DNA from: a bacterium YEK0313
Lineage (GTDB): Bacteria; Pseudomonadota; Alphaproteobacteria; Rhizobiales; Phreatobacteraceae
Length of the DNA stretch: 64,000 nucleotides
Direction: 5' to 3'
Assembly (NCBI GenBank): GCA_000751295.2
Contig: CCMO02000001.1
Location: 2,529,501 to 2,593,500, forward strand
A program made the position numbers and the translations under genes. The notes beneath the pieces are model-generated. The model saw nothing but the letters and a program-made list of their open reading frames with translations. It was not told where the DNA came from and made no database searches. Positions 41,308 to 49,304 of this stretch are shown in pieces (within the stretch, counting starts at the first letter, position 1; the number at the start of each line of letters is the position of its first letter).

Positions 41308-42222
41308 ATGGCGATATCCCTGGAGCAACTCGAAGCCTTTGTCGCAGCAGCGGAAACCGGCTCCTTCTCGGCTGCGGCGCGTCGCCTCGGCCGGGTCCAG
41401 TCGGCCGTCAGCACCCATGTCGCCAATCTGGAGGTCGACCTCGGCGTGAAGCTGTTCAGCCGCGCCGGCCGCTACCCGGTTCCGACCGCGGCCGGAACGC
41501 GGCTGCTGGCCGAGGCCCGGGTCGTGCTGGAGCGGCGCGAGCATTTCATCGGCGTTGCCGCCAGCCTCGAGGAGGGGGTCGAGGACCGGCTCGTGCTGGC
41601 CGTCGACGAGCTCTATCCGGAAAGTCGGATCGGCGAGCTGATGGCCGCCTTTGCGGCTGCCTTTCCATCCGTCGAGCTGGAGATCCTGTTCCCGCTGATG
41701 GAGGATGTCAGCCGCATGGTGCTCGACGGCTCCGCCGATCTCGGCATCATGTGGCGGCAGGAGGTGCTGCCGCCCGCGCTCGGCTTCCACACCATCGGCT
41801 GGGTGCCGCTGCAGCTCGTCTGCGCGCCCGGCCATCCGCTCGCCCGCCAGCCGGTCGCGTGGGAGGAGCTGAAGCGCCACCGCCAGATCATGCTGGCAAC
41901 CCGTTCCGACAGCCAGGAGAAGATGCGCCTGCGCGTCGCCGCGGAGGTCTGGTGGGTCGAAAGCCCCTGGGTCATCCTGGAACTGGTCAAGCATGGCATC
42001 GGCTGGGCCTTCGTGTCGGACCACGTCATCGCCGCCTCCTCGACCCGTCCCGACATCGTCATGCCGGCGCTCGCCTTCGACAACAGCGACTGGCCGGTGG
42101 CGCTCGAGCTCGTCTGGCACAAGCAGCGCAAGGCCGGGCCGGCGGCCTCGTGGCTGCGCGACCGCTTCTCGCGCCAGCCGATCGGCTTCGCCTTCCGCGG
42201 CGCCGGCGCCGGCAGGCCGTAG
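41308..42222 (+). CDS. LysR family regulator, probable activator of the PACE pump
   Basis: A 304-residue LysR-type protein: ISLEQLEAFVAAAETGSFSA with AARRLGRVQSAVSTHVANLE is the winged helix-turn-helix; the effector domain starts at about residue 90. It diverges from a PACE efflux gene across a 93-base gap. In Acinetobacter, AceR (LysR type) next to aceI activates it in response to chlorhexidine and diamines, so a similar role is likely here. The exact effector is unknown. Confidence 0.88.
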   Translation: MAISLEQLEAFVAAAETGSFSAAARRLGRVQSAVSTHVANLEVDLGVKLFSRAGRYPVPTAAGTRLLAEARVVLERREHFIGVAASLEEGVEDRLVLAVDELYPESRIGELMAAFAAAFPSVELEILFPLMEDVSRMVLDGSADLGIMWRQEVLPPALGFHTIGWVPLQLVCAPGHPLARQPVAWEELKRHRQIMLATRSDSQEKMRLRVAAEVWWVESPWVILELVKHGIGWAFVSDHVIAASSTRPDIVMPALAFDNSDWPVALELVWHKQRKAGPAASWLRDRFSRQPIGFAFRGAGAGRP

Positions 42223-42375
42223 AGGCGCGACGGAATCAGCTTAAGCTCGGGCCATCGTTCTGTTCGAGCCCTGCTGCGACGGCCGGGTGGCGGCGGGCGG
42301 ACGGCGGCCGGAAGTCCGGCCGGTTCGTGCGCCTTCGCCCGTCACGGCGTGCCGGCGGAGGGCGGGAGACTATCC

Positions 42376-42771
42376 ATGTTCAGCCATGTCACAGCCGGCA
42401 CCAATGATATCGAGCGGGCGCGGGCCTTCTATGACGCCGTGCTCGGTACGCTCGGCTATGTCAGGCGCTGGAACTTTCCCGCCTCGTCCGGCTATGCCGC
42501 GAAGGACGGCACGCGGCCCCAATACTGGATCCTGAAACCCTTCGACGAAAATCCGGCACGGGCCGGCAATGGCGCCATGCCGGGTTTCCTGGCGCCCGAC
42601 CGCGCGGCGGTCGATGCCTTCTACCGGGCGGCGCTCGCCCATGGCGGCCGCGACGAGGGGCCGCCGGGCCTGCGCCCACATTACCATCCCCACTATTATG
42701 GCGCCTATATCCGCGATCCCGACGGCAACAAGCTCTGCGCCTGCTGCCACCAGGCCTATCCCGGCGACTGA
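42376..42771 (+). CDS. VOC (glyoxalase/bleomycin-resistance fold) family protein
   Basis: A 131-residue single-unit VOC protein: FSHVTAGTNDIERARAFYDA, LGTLGYVRRWNF, then AVDAFYRAALAHGGRDEGPP and YGAYIRDPDGNKLCACCH. His in the first strand and the residue pattern near the DPDGN motif fit metal-binding members. The double Cys near the end is unusual but seen in this group. ATG 42376 has GGAGGGCGGGAG upstream. Its last 16 bases overlap the 3' end of htpX on the opposite strand. Substrate unknown. Confidence 0.82.
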   Translation: MFSHVTAGTNDIERARAFYDAVLGTLGYVRRWNFPASSGYAAKDGTRPQYWILKPFDENPARAGNGAMPGFLAPDRAAVDAFYRAALAHGGRDEGPPGLRPHYHPHYYGAYIRDPDGNKLCACCHQAYPGD

Positions 42772-43838
42772 CCACCCGCCGGCGGTCGCGCCCCCCAGGG
42801 GCCGCGCTGCTCGACGACGCTCGGCAGGTCCTGCCGGTCGCGGACGGCGGGCGGGTGCGGCGGCATGGCCTGCGGCAGCCGTCCGCCGGCCATGTCGACC
42901 AGCGCCTGGACGCGCTTGGTGATGGAGGGATGGGTCGAGAACAGGTCGCTGAAATCGTCGGGATCGTTCTCGAAACACATGTCCATGACCCCCGACGGGA
43001 CGCCTTGGATGTCGGCCCGCCCGGAAATCTTCAGGAGGGCCGAGATCATCGCGTCGGGGTTCTTGGTCAGTTCGACGGCGCCGGCATCGGCGAGATATTC
43101 GCGCGAGCGCGACAGCGACAGCCGCACCAGGATCGCCAGGAACCAGGAGACGACGATCAGGGCGATGCCGATCAGCACCGCGACCATGTTGCCGCGCCGG
43201 TCGTCGTTGTTCGACGAGGACGTTCGCACGCCGCCGCTCGCGAACATGCGGAACACGACTTCGCCGATCAGCGACAGGACGCCGGCGATCACCACGGCGA
43301 TGATCATCAGGCGGACATCGCCGTTGCGGATATGGGTCAGCTCGTGCGCCAGCACGGCCTCGATCTCGGCGTCGTTGAGATTGGCGAGGAGCCCGGTCGT
43401 CACGGTGATCGTGAACTGCTTGTCGTTGACGCCGCTGGCGAAGGCGTTGAGCGCATCGCTTTCGACGATTGCGAGCTTCGGCACGGTCATGCCTCTGGAG
43501 ATGCAGAGATTCTCCAGCATCTTGTAGAGCTTGGGGTGATCCGTACGGGCGATGCCCTGGGCGCCGGTCATGACGCCGATCAGCGCCACGTTGAAGCGGT
43601 AGCCGAGGAACACCCAGATCAGCGTGCCGGCCGTGACGAAGGGCATGGCGCCGAGAAAGGTCCGGAAGGTCTCCCATTTCAGGTTGGCGCCATAGGGCAG
43701 GCCGTTGAGACCGTGGAACACCAGGATCAGCCCGAAGGTCATGACATAGGCGAGCAGGAACAGCCCGGCCAGCAGGAAGGCCGAGCGCACCTTGTTGTTG
43801 CGGATGTGGCTGTAGAGGCCGAAAGCCTGGCCCGGCAT
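42756..43838 (-). CDS. htpX: HtpX-like membrane zinc metalloprotease (M48)
   Basis: A 360-residue protease with N-terminal helices (AFLLAGLFLLAYVMTFGLIL, FVTAGTLIWVFLGYRF), the zinc motif HELTH at 165-169 followed by NGD, two more helices (MIIAVVIAGVLSLIGEVVFR and MVAVLIGIALIVVSWFLAIL) and SREYLADAGAVELT with the third zinc ligand Glu. It degrades misfolded membrane proteins. It is longer than E. coli HtpX, with a Pro-rich cytoplasmic C-terminus. It lies 19 bases downstream of lemA; LemA-HtpX pairing is common. Confidence 0.88.
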   Translation of the reverse strand: MPGQAFGLYSHIRNNKVRSAFLLAGLFLLAYVMTFGLILVFHGLNGLPYGANLKWETFRTFLGAMPFVTAGTLIWVFLGYRFNVALIGVMTGAQGIARTDHPKLYKMLENLCISRGMTVPKLAIVESDALNAFASGVNDKQFTITVTTGLLANLNDAEIEAVLAHELTHIRNGDVRLMIIAVVIAGVLSLIGEVVFRMFASGGVRTSSSNNDDRRGNMVAVLIGIALIVVSWFLAILVRLSLSRSREYLADAGAVELTKNPDAMISALLKISGRADIQGVPSGVMDMCFENDPDDFSDLFSTHPSITKRVQALVDMAGGRLPQAMPPHPPAVRDRQDLPSVVEQRGPWGARPPAGGQSPG

Positions 43839-43857
43839 GGCCCTGGTTCCGCGCTGC

Positions 43858-44418
43858 TCAGAACTTCACGGTCGGCGGGGCCGCGTCCATGCTGGTCCGC
43901 GCCTCGGCTCCGACATCGAAGAACTCGCGGGGCGTGAAGCCCATCTGGCTCGCGAACAGCACGGCCGGGAAGGCCTGGATCGCGGCGTTGAACTCGCTCA
44001 CCGCATTGTTGAAGAAGCGGCGTGCGGCGGCGAGCTTGTTCTCGACATCGGTCAGGTCGGTCTGCAATTGCTGGAAATTGGCGCTGGCCTTGAGATCCGG
44101 ATAGGCCTCGGCGAGCGCCAGCAGCCGGCCGACCGCCCCGCTCAGCTGCTGTTCGGCAGCGGCCTGGGCCGCCGGGCCCTGGGCGGCCTGGGCGGCGTTG
44201 CGCGCCTGCACCACGGCTTCCAGCGTCTCGCGCTCGTGGCCGGCATAGCCCTTCACGGTCTCGACCAGGTTCGGGATCAGGTCGTGACGCTGCTTGAGCT
44301 GGACGTCGATGTCGGCAAAGGCCTGATTGACCCGCTGCCGCATGCCGACGAGCCCGTTATAGGTGAAGATGGCGTAGACGACGAGAAGAGCGATGACGCC
44401 GAGGATAGCCCAGGCCAT
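43858..44418 (-). CDS. lemA: LemA family protein
   Basis: A 186-residue protein with one N-terminal membrane helix (AWAILGVIALLVVYAIFTYN) and a long helical bundle: GMRQRVNQAFADIDVQLKQR, HDLIPNLVETVKGYAGHE, AAARRFFNNAVSEFNAAI, then FPAVLFASQMGFTPREFF. All blocks are typical of LemA. Its function is not well defined; it is often next to M48 proteases, as here. Confidence 0.93.
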   Translation of the reverse strand: MAWAILGVIALLVVYAIFTYNGLVGMRQRVNQAFADIDVQLKQRHDLIPNLVETVKGYAGHERETLEAVVQARNAAQAAQGPAAQAAAEQQLSGAVGRLLALAEAYPDLKASANFQQLQTDLTDVENKLAAARRFFNNAVSEFNAAIQAFPAVLFASQMGFTPREFFDVGAEARTSMDAAPPTVKF

Positions 44419-44543
44419 GAATGATCCCTCTTGAGTGGTCCCGTTTCGCGGGCGAGCCCGGCACCGTGGCATGGCCTCGGCCGCAAGGGAAGTCATGGCC
44501 AAGACGCGCCTGTCAGCGCGCCCCCCGCGGCCGCCGGCCAGTT

Positions 44544-45506
44544 TCACCGCGCCGGGCGCGTCCGTCGCGGCCCGGACGAGGCGGGTCTCGCGGGCTCGTC
44601 ACGGTGCGGCGGGCGCATGCGGGCCACCACCTCGCGCACGCAATCGATCAGCCGGTCGCGGCCCGCATTGGCCTCGGCCGGCGACCAGATGGCGCGGGCC
44701 TCGTGCAGGGCGGTCGGGTGGTCGAGCGGCAGGAACACCGTGCCGGCGATGCCGGCATGGGACAGCGAGCGCGGCACCAGCGCCACGCCCAGCTCGTGCG
44801 CGACCAGCGCCACCACGGTCAGCCAGTGCCCGACCTCATGGACGATGCGCGGCTCGAAGCCGGCGCCGCGCAGCAGCGAGACGATATGGTCGTGATAGTG
44901 CGGCGCGAGCGGCCGGGAGAAGATGATCAAGGGCTCGAGGGCGAGGGAGGCCAGCGGTACCCGCCGCGAGCGGGCCAGCGGATGCGAGGCCGGCAGGCAG
45001 CAGACGAAGGGCTCGTCCATGATCAGCAGCGATTCCATGCCTTCGGGCAGGGGCAGGCCGTGGATGAAACCGATATCGATCTTGCTCTCGAACACCGCGG
45101 CGATCTGCGCCGCCGAGTTCATTTCGCGGATCTCCACGGTGAAGCCGGCATGACGCTCGGCGAAGTCGTGCAGCATGCCAGGCAGGCCGCGATAGATCAT
45201 CGACGGCACCAGGCCGACGCGCACCACGCCGCCCGGGCTCGTCGCGATCCTGCGGGTCAGCGTCTCCGCCTCGGCGAGCTGGCCGAGCAGCATGACCGCG
45301 CGCGCGGCAAAGGCTTCGCCGGCCCGGGTAAGGGCGACTCGCCGGCTGCTGCGCTCCAAGAGCTTGACGCCGAGATCCTCCTCGAGCTGCCGCACGCCGG
45401 TCGAGAGCGGCGGCTGCGAGATGTTCAGCCGTCGCGCCGCGCGGCCGAAATGCAGCTCCTCGGCCAGCACGGTGAAGTAGCGCAGCTGCCGGAAGGTCGG
45501 CGCCAT
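44544..45506 (-). CDS. LysR family transcriptional regulator
   Basis: A 320-residue LysR protein. Its DNA-binding domain has RQLRYFTVLAEELHFGRAAR and LNISQPPLSTGVRQLEEDLG. The effector domain begins near residue 90 (VVRVGLVPSMIYRGLPGML). The last 30 residues are Arg/Pro-rich. It diverges from an acyl-CoA dehydrogenase gene; an ATAGC-N6-GCTAT site lies between. Regulators of this subgroup often control aromatic or fatty-acid-like catabolism. Confidence 0.87.
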   Translation of the reverse strand: MAPTFRQLRYFTVLAEELHFGRAARRLNISQPPLSTGVRQLEEDLGVKLLERSSRRVALTRAGEAFAARAVMLLGQLAEAETLTRRIATSPGGVVRVGLVPSMIYRGLPGMLHDFAERHAGFTVEIREMNSAAQIAAVFESKIDIGFIHGLPLPEGMESLLIMDEPFVCCLPASHPLARSRRVPLASLALEPLIIFSRPLAPHYHDHIVSLLRGAGFEPRIVHEVGHWLTVVALVAHELGVALVPRSLSHAGIAGTVFLPLDHPTALHEARAIWSPAEANAGRDRLIDCVREVVARMRPPHRDEPARPASSGPRRTRPAR

Positions 45507-45542
45507 GGTGGATTCTCCCGGAGGTTCGCAATCGGCCGATTG

Positions 45543-45558
45543 ATAGCCTTCTCGCTAT
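45543..45558. promoter_or_regulatory. LysR-type binding site (T-N11-A)
   Basis: ATAGC (45543-45547) and GCTAT (45554-45558) are a perfect 5-bp inverted repeat with a 6-base spacer, giving T-N11-A (T45544, A45556). It lies 37 bases from the LysR start and about 75 bases before the acyl-CoA dehydrogenase start, the usual place for a LysR activator/autorepressor site. Confidence 0.55.
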
Positions 45559-45632
45559 TGCCGGATGCTAATTCAATATTGGAACCGGCGCACCGGCCGC
45601 GATAACGCTCGCCCCGGACCCGGGAGGAGCCG

Positions 45633-47381
45633 ATGATCGCCGAGACAGCTCTCATCCACCGCAACATCCCCGACAGCACCGGCACCAATGCCTATCTCGG
45701 CGATCCCGACTTCGGCCGCCTGCTGCGCATCTACGCCGAGCCGGCGCTGGTCGCGGCGGTGGAGCCGCATTTCATTCGCCTCGGCGCGCTGGTCCGCGCC
45801 GAGCTGGAGCAACTGGCGCTTGCCGCCGACGCCAATCCGCCGAAGCTGAGGAGCCGGACGCGCGCCGGCGCCGACATCCAGATGGTCGACAAGCATCCGA
45901 GCTATGTGCAGCTCGAGCACTATGCCTTCGGCACGTTCGGGCTCGCCGCCATGTCGCACCGCGCCGGCGTCTTCGACTGGCCCGAGCCGCTGCCGCCGGT
46001 CGTGAAATACGGCCTGACCATGCTCTTCGTGCAGGCCGAGTTCGGCCTCTGCTGTCCCTTGAGCATGACCGACTCGCTGACGCGCACGCTTACCCGGTTC
46101 GGCGCTCCCGCGCTGGTGGCGCAGTTCCGCGAGCGGCTGGTCTCGCAGGACTTCGAGGACCTGTTCCAGGGCGCGATGTTCATGACCGAGCAGGATGCCG
46201 GCTCGGATGTCGGCGCCATCACCACCCGCGCGGCGCGGGCGCCCGACGGCACGTGGCGGCTCACCGGCGACAAATGGTTCTGCTCCAATGCCGGTGCGGA
46301 CCTTGCCATGGTGCTGGCCCGGCCCGAGGGCGCGGAGGCCGGCACGCGCGGCCTGTCGCTGTTCTTGCTGCCGCGCGTTCTCGCCGATGGCAGCCGCAAC
46401 AGCTACCGGATCGTCAGGCTGAAGGACAAGCTGGGCACCCGCTCCATGGCGAGCGGCGAGATCGTCCTGGAGGGGGCGCAAGCCTATCTGGTCGGCGAGG
46501 AGGGCGCCGGCTTCAAGCAGATGACCGACATGATCAACATGTCGCGCCTGTCCAATGCCGTGCGCGCCGCCGGCCTGATGCTGCGTTCCTCCCACGAGGC
46601 GCTGTTCATCGCCCGGCACCGGCAGGCCTTCAGCCGCCATCTCGTCGACCTGCCGCTGATGCGCCGCCAACTCGTCAAGCTGATCGTGCCCGCCGAGCAG
46701 GGCCGCTCCATGGCGCTGCACACGGCCGAGTGCCTGAAGCGCGCCGATGCGGGCGACGGCGAGGCGGCGAAGCTCATGCGCATCCTGACCCCGCTGCTCA
46801 AGTTCCGTACCTGCCGCGATGCCCGCAAGGTGGCCGGCGACGGCATGGAGGTGCGCGGCGGCAGCGGCTATATCGAGGAATGGTCGGATGCGCGGGTGCT
46901 GCGCGATGCCCATCTCGGCTCGATCTGGGAGGGCACCAGCAACATCGTGGCGCTCGACGTGACCCGTTCCATCCGCCGGGAAGGCACGCTCGGCCCGTTG
47001 AAGGCGCATCTTGCCGGCCTTCTCGACACGCCGGGCATCCCCGCAGCCTCGAGAGCCGCGCTCGGCCAGGCCTTGGAGCACGCCGCGGGCTTCGCCGAGA
47101 CGGTCGCCAACGACCGCGCCCGCGAGATCGAGACGCGGCGCATGGCGAGCGGCCTCTATCACATCGCCTCCGCCATCGTGATGGCGCACGAGGCCGCGCG
47201 CATCGGCACCGACATGCGCCGCCTGGCGCTCGCCCATCTGGTGCTCGTCCACCGCCTGATGCCGCAGGACCCGCTCGGTCCTGCGCCGGATGGCGGGACC
47301 GCCGCCATCGCGGCGCTCGTCACCCAGAGGCCCGTCGACGAAGGCCTGGCGCTCAGTCTGCTGCCGGGCGGCCGACCCTGA
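45633..47381 (+). CDS. AidB-like acyl-CoA dehydrogenase
   Basis: A 582-residue flavoprotein with the long N-terminal extension of AidB-like proteins (SYVQLEHYAFGTFGLAAMSH). The core has FMTEQDAGSDVGAITTRAA and GDKWFCSNAGADLAMVLARP (flavin contact), NSYRIVRLKDKLGTRSMASG, and RGGSGYIEEWSDARVLRDAH followed by IWEGTSNIVALDV. AidB-type proteins bind FAD and DNA and are linked to alkylation damage in E. coli, but many family members act on unknown acyl-CoAs. It is divergent from a LysR gene and followed by a damaged Bug receptor gene, suggesting a catabolic unit rather than DNA repair. Confidence 0.85.
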   Translation: MIAETALIHRNIPDSTGTNAYLGDPDFGRLLRIYAEPALVAAVEPHFIRLGALVRAELEQLALAADANPPKLRSRTRAGADIQMVDKHPSYVQLEHYAFGTFGLAAMSHRAGVFDWPEPLPPVVKYGLTMLFVQAEFGLCCPLSMTDSLTRTLTRFGAPALVAQFRERLVSQDFEDLFQGAMFMTEQDAGSDVGAITTRAARAPDGTWRLTGDKWFCSNAGADLAMVLARPEGAEAGTRGLSLFLLPRVLADGSRNSYRIVRLKDKLGTRSMASGEIVLEGAQAYLVGEEGAGFKQMTDMINMSRLSNAVRAAGLMLRSSHEALFIARHRQAFSRHLVDLPLMRRQLVKLIVPAEQGRSMALHTAECLKRADAGDGEAAKLMRILTPLLKFRTCRDARKVAGDGMEVRGGSGYIEEWSDARVLRDAHLGSIWEGTSNIVALDVTRSIRREGTLGPLKAHLAGLLDTPGIPAASRAALGQALEHAAGFAETVANDRAREIETRRMASGLYHIASAIVMAHEAARIGTDMRRLALAHLVLVHRLMPQDPLGPAPDGGTAAIAALVTQRPVDEGLALSLLPGGRP

Positions 47382-47545
47382 GGGAGTGGCCGCGTGGCCG
47401 CAGCGAGGCACCGAGGCTGCGCGAAGCAGGCTCGGCGGAAATGAACACGCAGCGCCCGGGGCGGGGCGCCTGAACATCCGGCCTGGCCGGCCGTCATGGA
47501 TCAAGAGCCGGGACGAACCCGGACATGACCGGAGGAGGATTTTTC

Positions 47546-48519
47546 ATGAAACTGCTTGCGGCGCTGTTCGCGCCGGCCCTGTGTCTCGCCGTCCTTGCCG
47601 GCGCGGCGCCCGCGGCCGCTGATGACGGCAGGGTGATCCGGCTCGTGGTGCCCTTCGCCGCCGCGGACCGACCGACGCGCAGGCCCGGCATCTTGCCAAC
47701 GGCCTGCAGCAGCGGCTCGGCCGCAGCGTGGTGGTGGAGAACAAGCCGGGGGCGGGCGGCAATCTCGGCGCCGTCGAGGTGGCGCGTGCCGCGCCTGACG
47801 GCACCACCATCCTGTTCGGCACGTCGGGCCCGCTCGCCATCAATGTCAGCCTCTACCGCAACCTTGCCTATCACCCCATCGACAGTTTCGAGCCGGTGGT
47901 GATGGTCGGGGCGCTGCCCAACGTGCTCGCGGTCCATCCCAAAGTGCCGGCGCGCAGCCTCTCCGAGCTCGTCGCCTATGCCCGTGAGCGGCCGGGCCGG
48001 CTGTTCTTCGCCTCGTCGGGCAATGGCGCGTCCTCGCATCTGGCGGGCGTGCTGTTCAACGGCCGGGTCGGCACCGAGATCAAGCACGTGCCCTATCGGG
48101 GCACGGGACCCGCGCTCAACGACCTGGTCGCCGGGCACGTGCACATGACCTTCACCGACGTGCTGACCGCCGCCCCGCACATCCAGGCCGGCACCATCAA
48201 CGCCATCGGCGTGACCACGCTGGCGCGCTCCGATGCGCTGCCGCAGGTGCCGACGCTGCACGAACAGGGGCTTTCGCAGTTCGACGTCAGCGTCTTCTTC
48301 GGCATCGTCGCGCCCAGGAACACGCCGCGCGCGGTGATCGACCAGCTCAACCGGGCCTTCGTCGACTCCATGGCCGATCCCGCCCTGGCTGCGGTCCTGC
48401 GCGAGCAGGGCATCATCCGCGACCCGGACACCAGGCCGGAGCGCCTCACCGAGGTGATGCGTGCGGAGATCGACAAGTGGCGCGAGGTGGTGGCGGCCTC
48501 CGGCGCCCAGCTCGATTGA
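47546..48519 (+). pseudogene. Bug-family periplasmic solute receptor, frameshifted near its 5' end
   Basis: The ATG at 47546 has a GGAGGAGGA ribosome site and starts a signal peptide (KLLAALFAPALCLAVLAGAA). The mature part begins VIRLVVPFAA, then the frame changes at about 47660-47670. Adding one G there restores GGPTDAQARHLANGLQQRLG and joins the frame that continues SVVVENKPGAGGNLGAVEVA to the stop at 48519. Later motifs (HVPYRGTGPALNDLVAGHVH, QVPTLHEQGLSQFDV) are intact. The lesion removes one base in a GC-rich run, so a sequencing error is possible. A downstream ATG at 47728 would lack the signal peptide. Confidence 0.8.
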
Positions 48520-48563
48520 ACGCGAATCCACGCGGAACGGACGGGATCCCGGTCGCGCGGCGC

Positions 48564-49304
48564 CTAATGGCGGCTGCGGCCGGTGAGCCAGGGGCCGATC
48601 GCGCCCCACGGCCGCTTCAGCGGCGTGCCGTGGGCCGGCCGCTCGTCGCGCGGCAGGCTCAGCGGGTGGATTTCGAGGATCGGCAGGGTGGGGCCGGAAT
48701 AGTTCTCGCTGACCAGAAGGCCGGATTTGGCGCCGCGCACCAGCACCGCGTCGGAAGGCGCGGCCGAGAAGACCGCCTCCCCGGGCACCCGCTCGCGGCC
48801 GATCAGCTTGGTTTCCTCGAAGGCGACGGCGCCGCCATTGTCGGCATGCAGGATATAGAGCAGCGGCAGCTGCTCCGCCTCCTGGTAGCCGATCGCCTCG
48901 ACGAAGCGCCAGCTCTCCTCGATCACCTCCTCGGAGGCGATGTCGGCGGCGAGCGCCCGGCGCGCGGCGTTCATGCGGGCGCGTTTGGCGAAGACGCGGA
49001 CAAGGCCCGTGCCGCCCCAGGCGGCGATCCACAGCAGCGCCGCGATCAGCCAGGTCCGGTCGGTTCCGAAGCTGAGGCCGGTGAGGAACTGCAGCCCCCA
49101 GGCCGCAAGCAGCACCAGCGGGCCGATGAAGATCAGCGAGACGAGGCCGAGGCCGACGCCCGAGCCGACCTCGGCGAGATCGGCCTGCGGCTGCAGGCGC
49201 AGCTGATCGAGCGCGCGCTCCAGAGCGGCGCGTTCGATCGTATCGGCGGGCCGCCGATAGGACAGTGACAGGGGCCTTTCGCGTGCCTCGACCATGGGTT
49301 TCAT
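48564..49304 (-). CDS. Membrane protein of unknown function, coupled to the Atm1-type exporter
   Basis: A 246-residue protein with two close membrane helices (VGLGLVSLIFIGPLVLLAAW and WLIAALLWIAAWGGTGLVRV) in an otherwise soluble chain. After them comes a helix ARRALAADIASEEVIEESWR and a beta-rich part with YQEAEQLPLLYILHADNGGA and IGRERVPGEAVFSAAPSD. Its ATG overlaps the stop of the exporter gene by four bases, so it is translated with it. No family is recognised. It may be an accessory or regulatory partner of the exporter. Confidence 0.6.
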   Translation of the reverse strand: MKPMVEARERPLSLSYRRPADTIERAALERALDQLRLQPQADLAEVGSGVGLGLVSLIFIGPLVLLAAWGLQFLTGLSFGTDRTWLIAALLWIAAWGGTGLVRVFAKRARMNAARRALAADIASEEVIEESWRFVEAIGYQEAEQLPLLYILHADNGGAVAFEETKLIGRERVPGEAVFSAAPSDAVLVRGAKSGLLVSENYSGPTLPILEIHPLSLPRDERPAHGTPLKRPWGAIGPWLTGRSRH

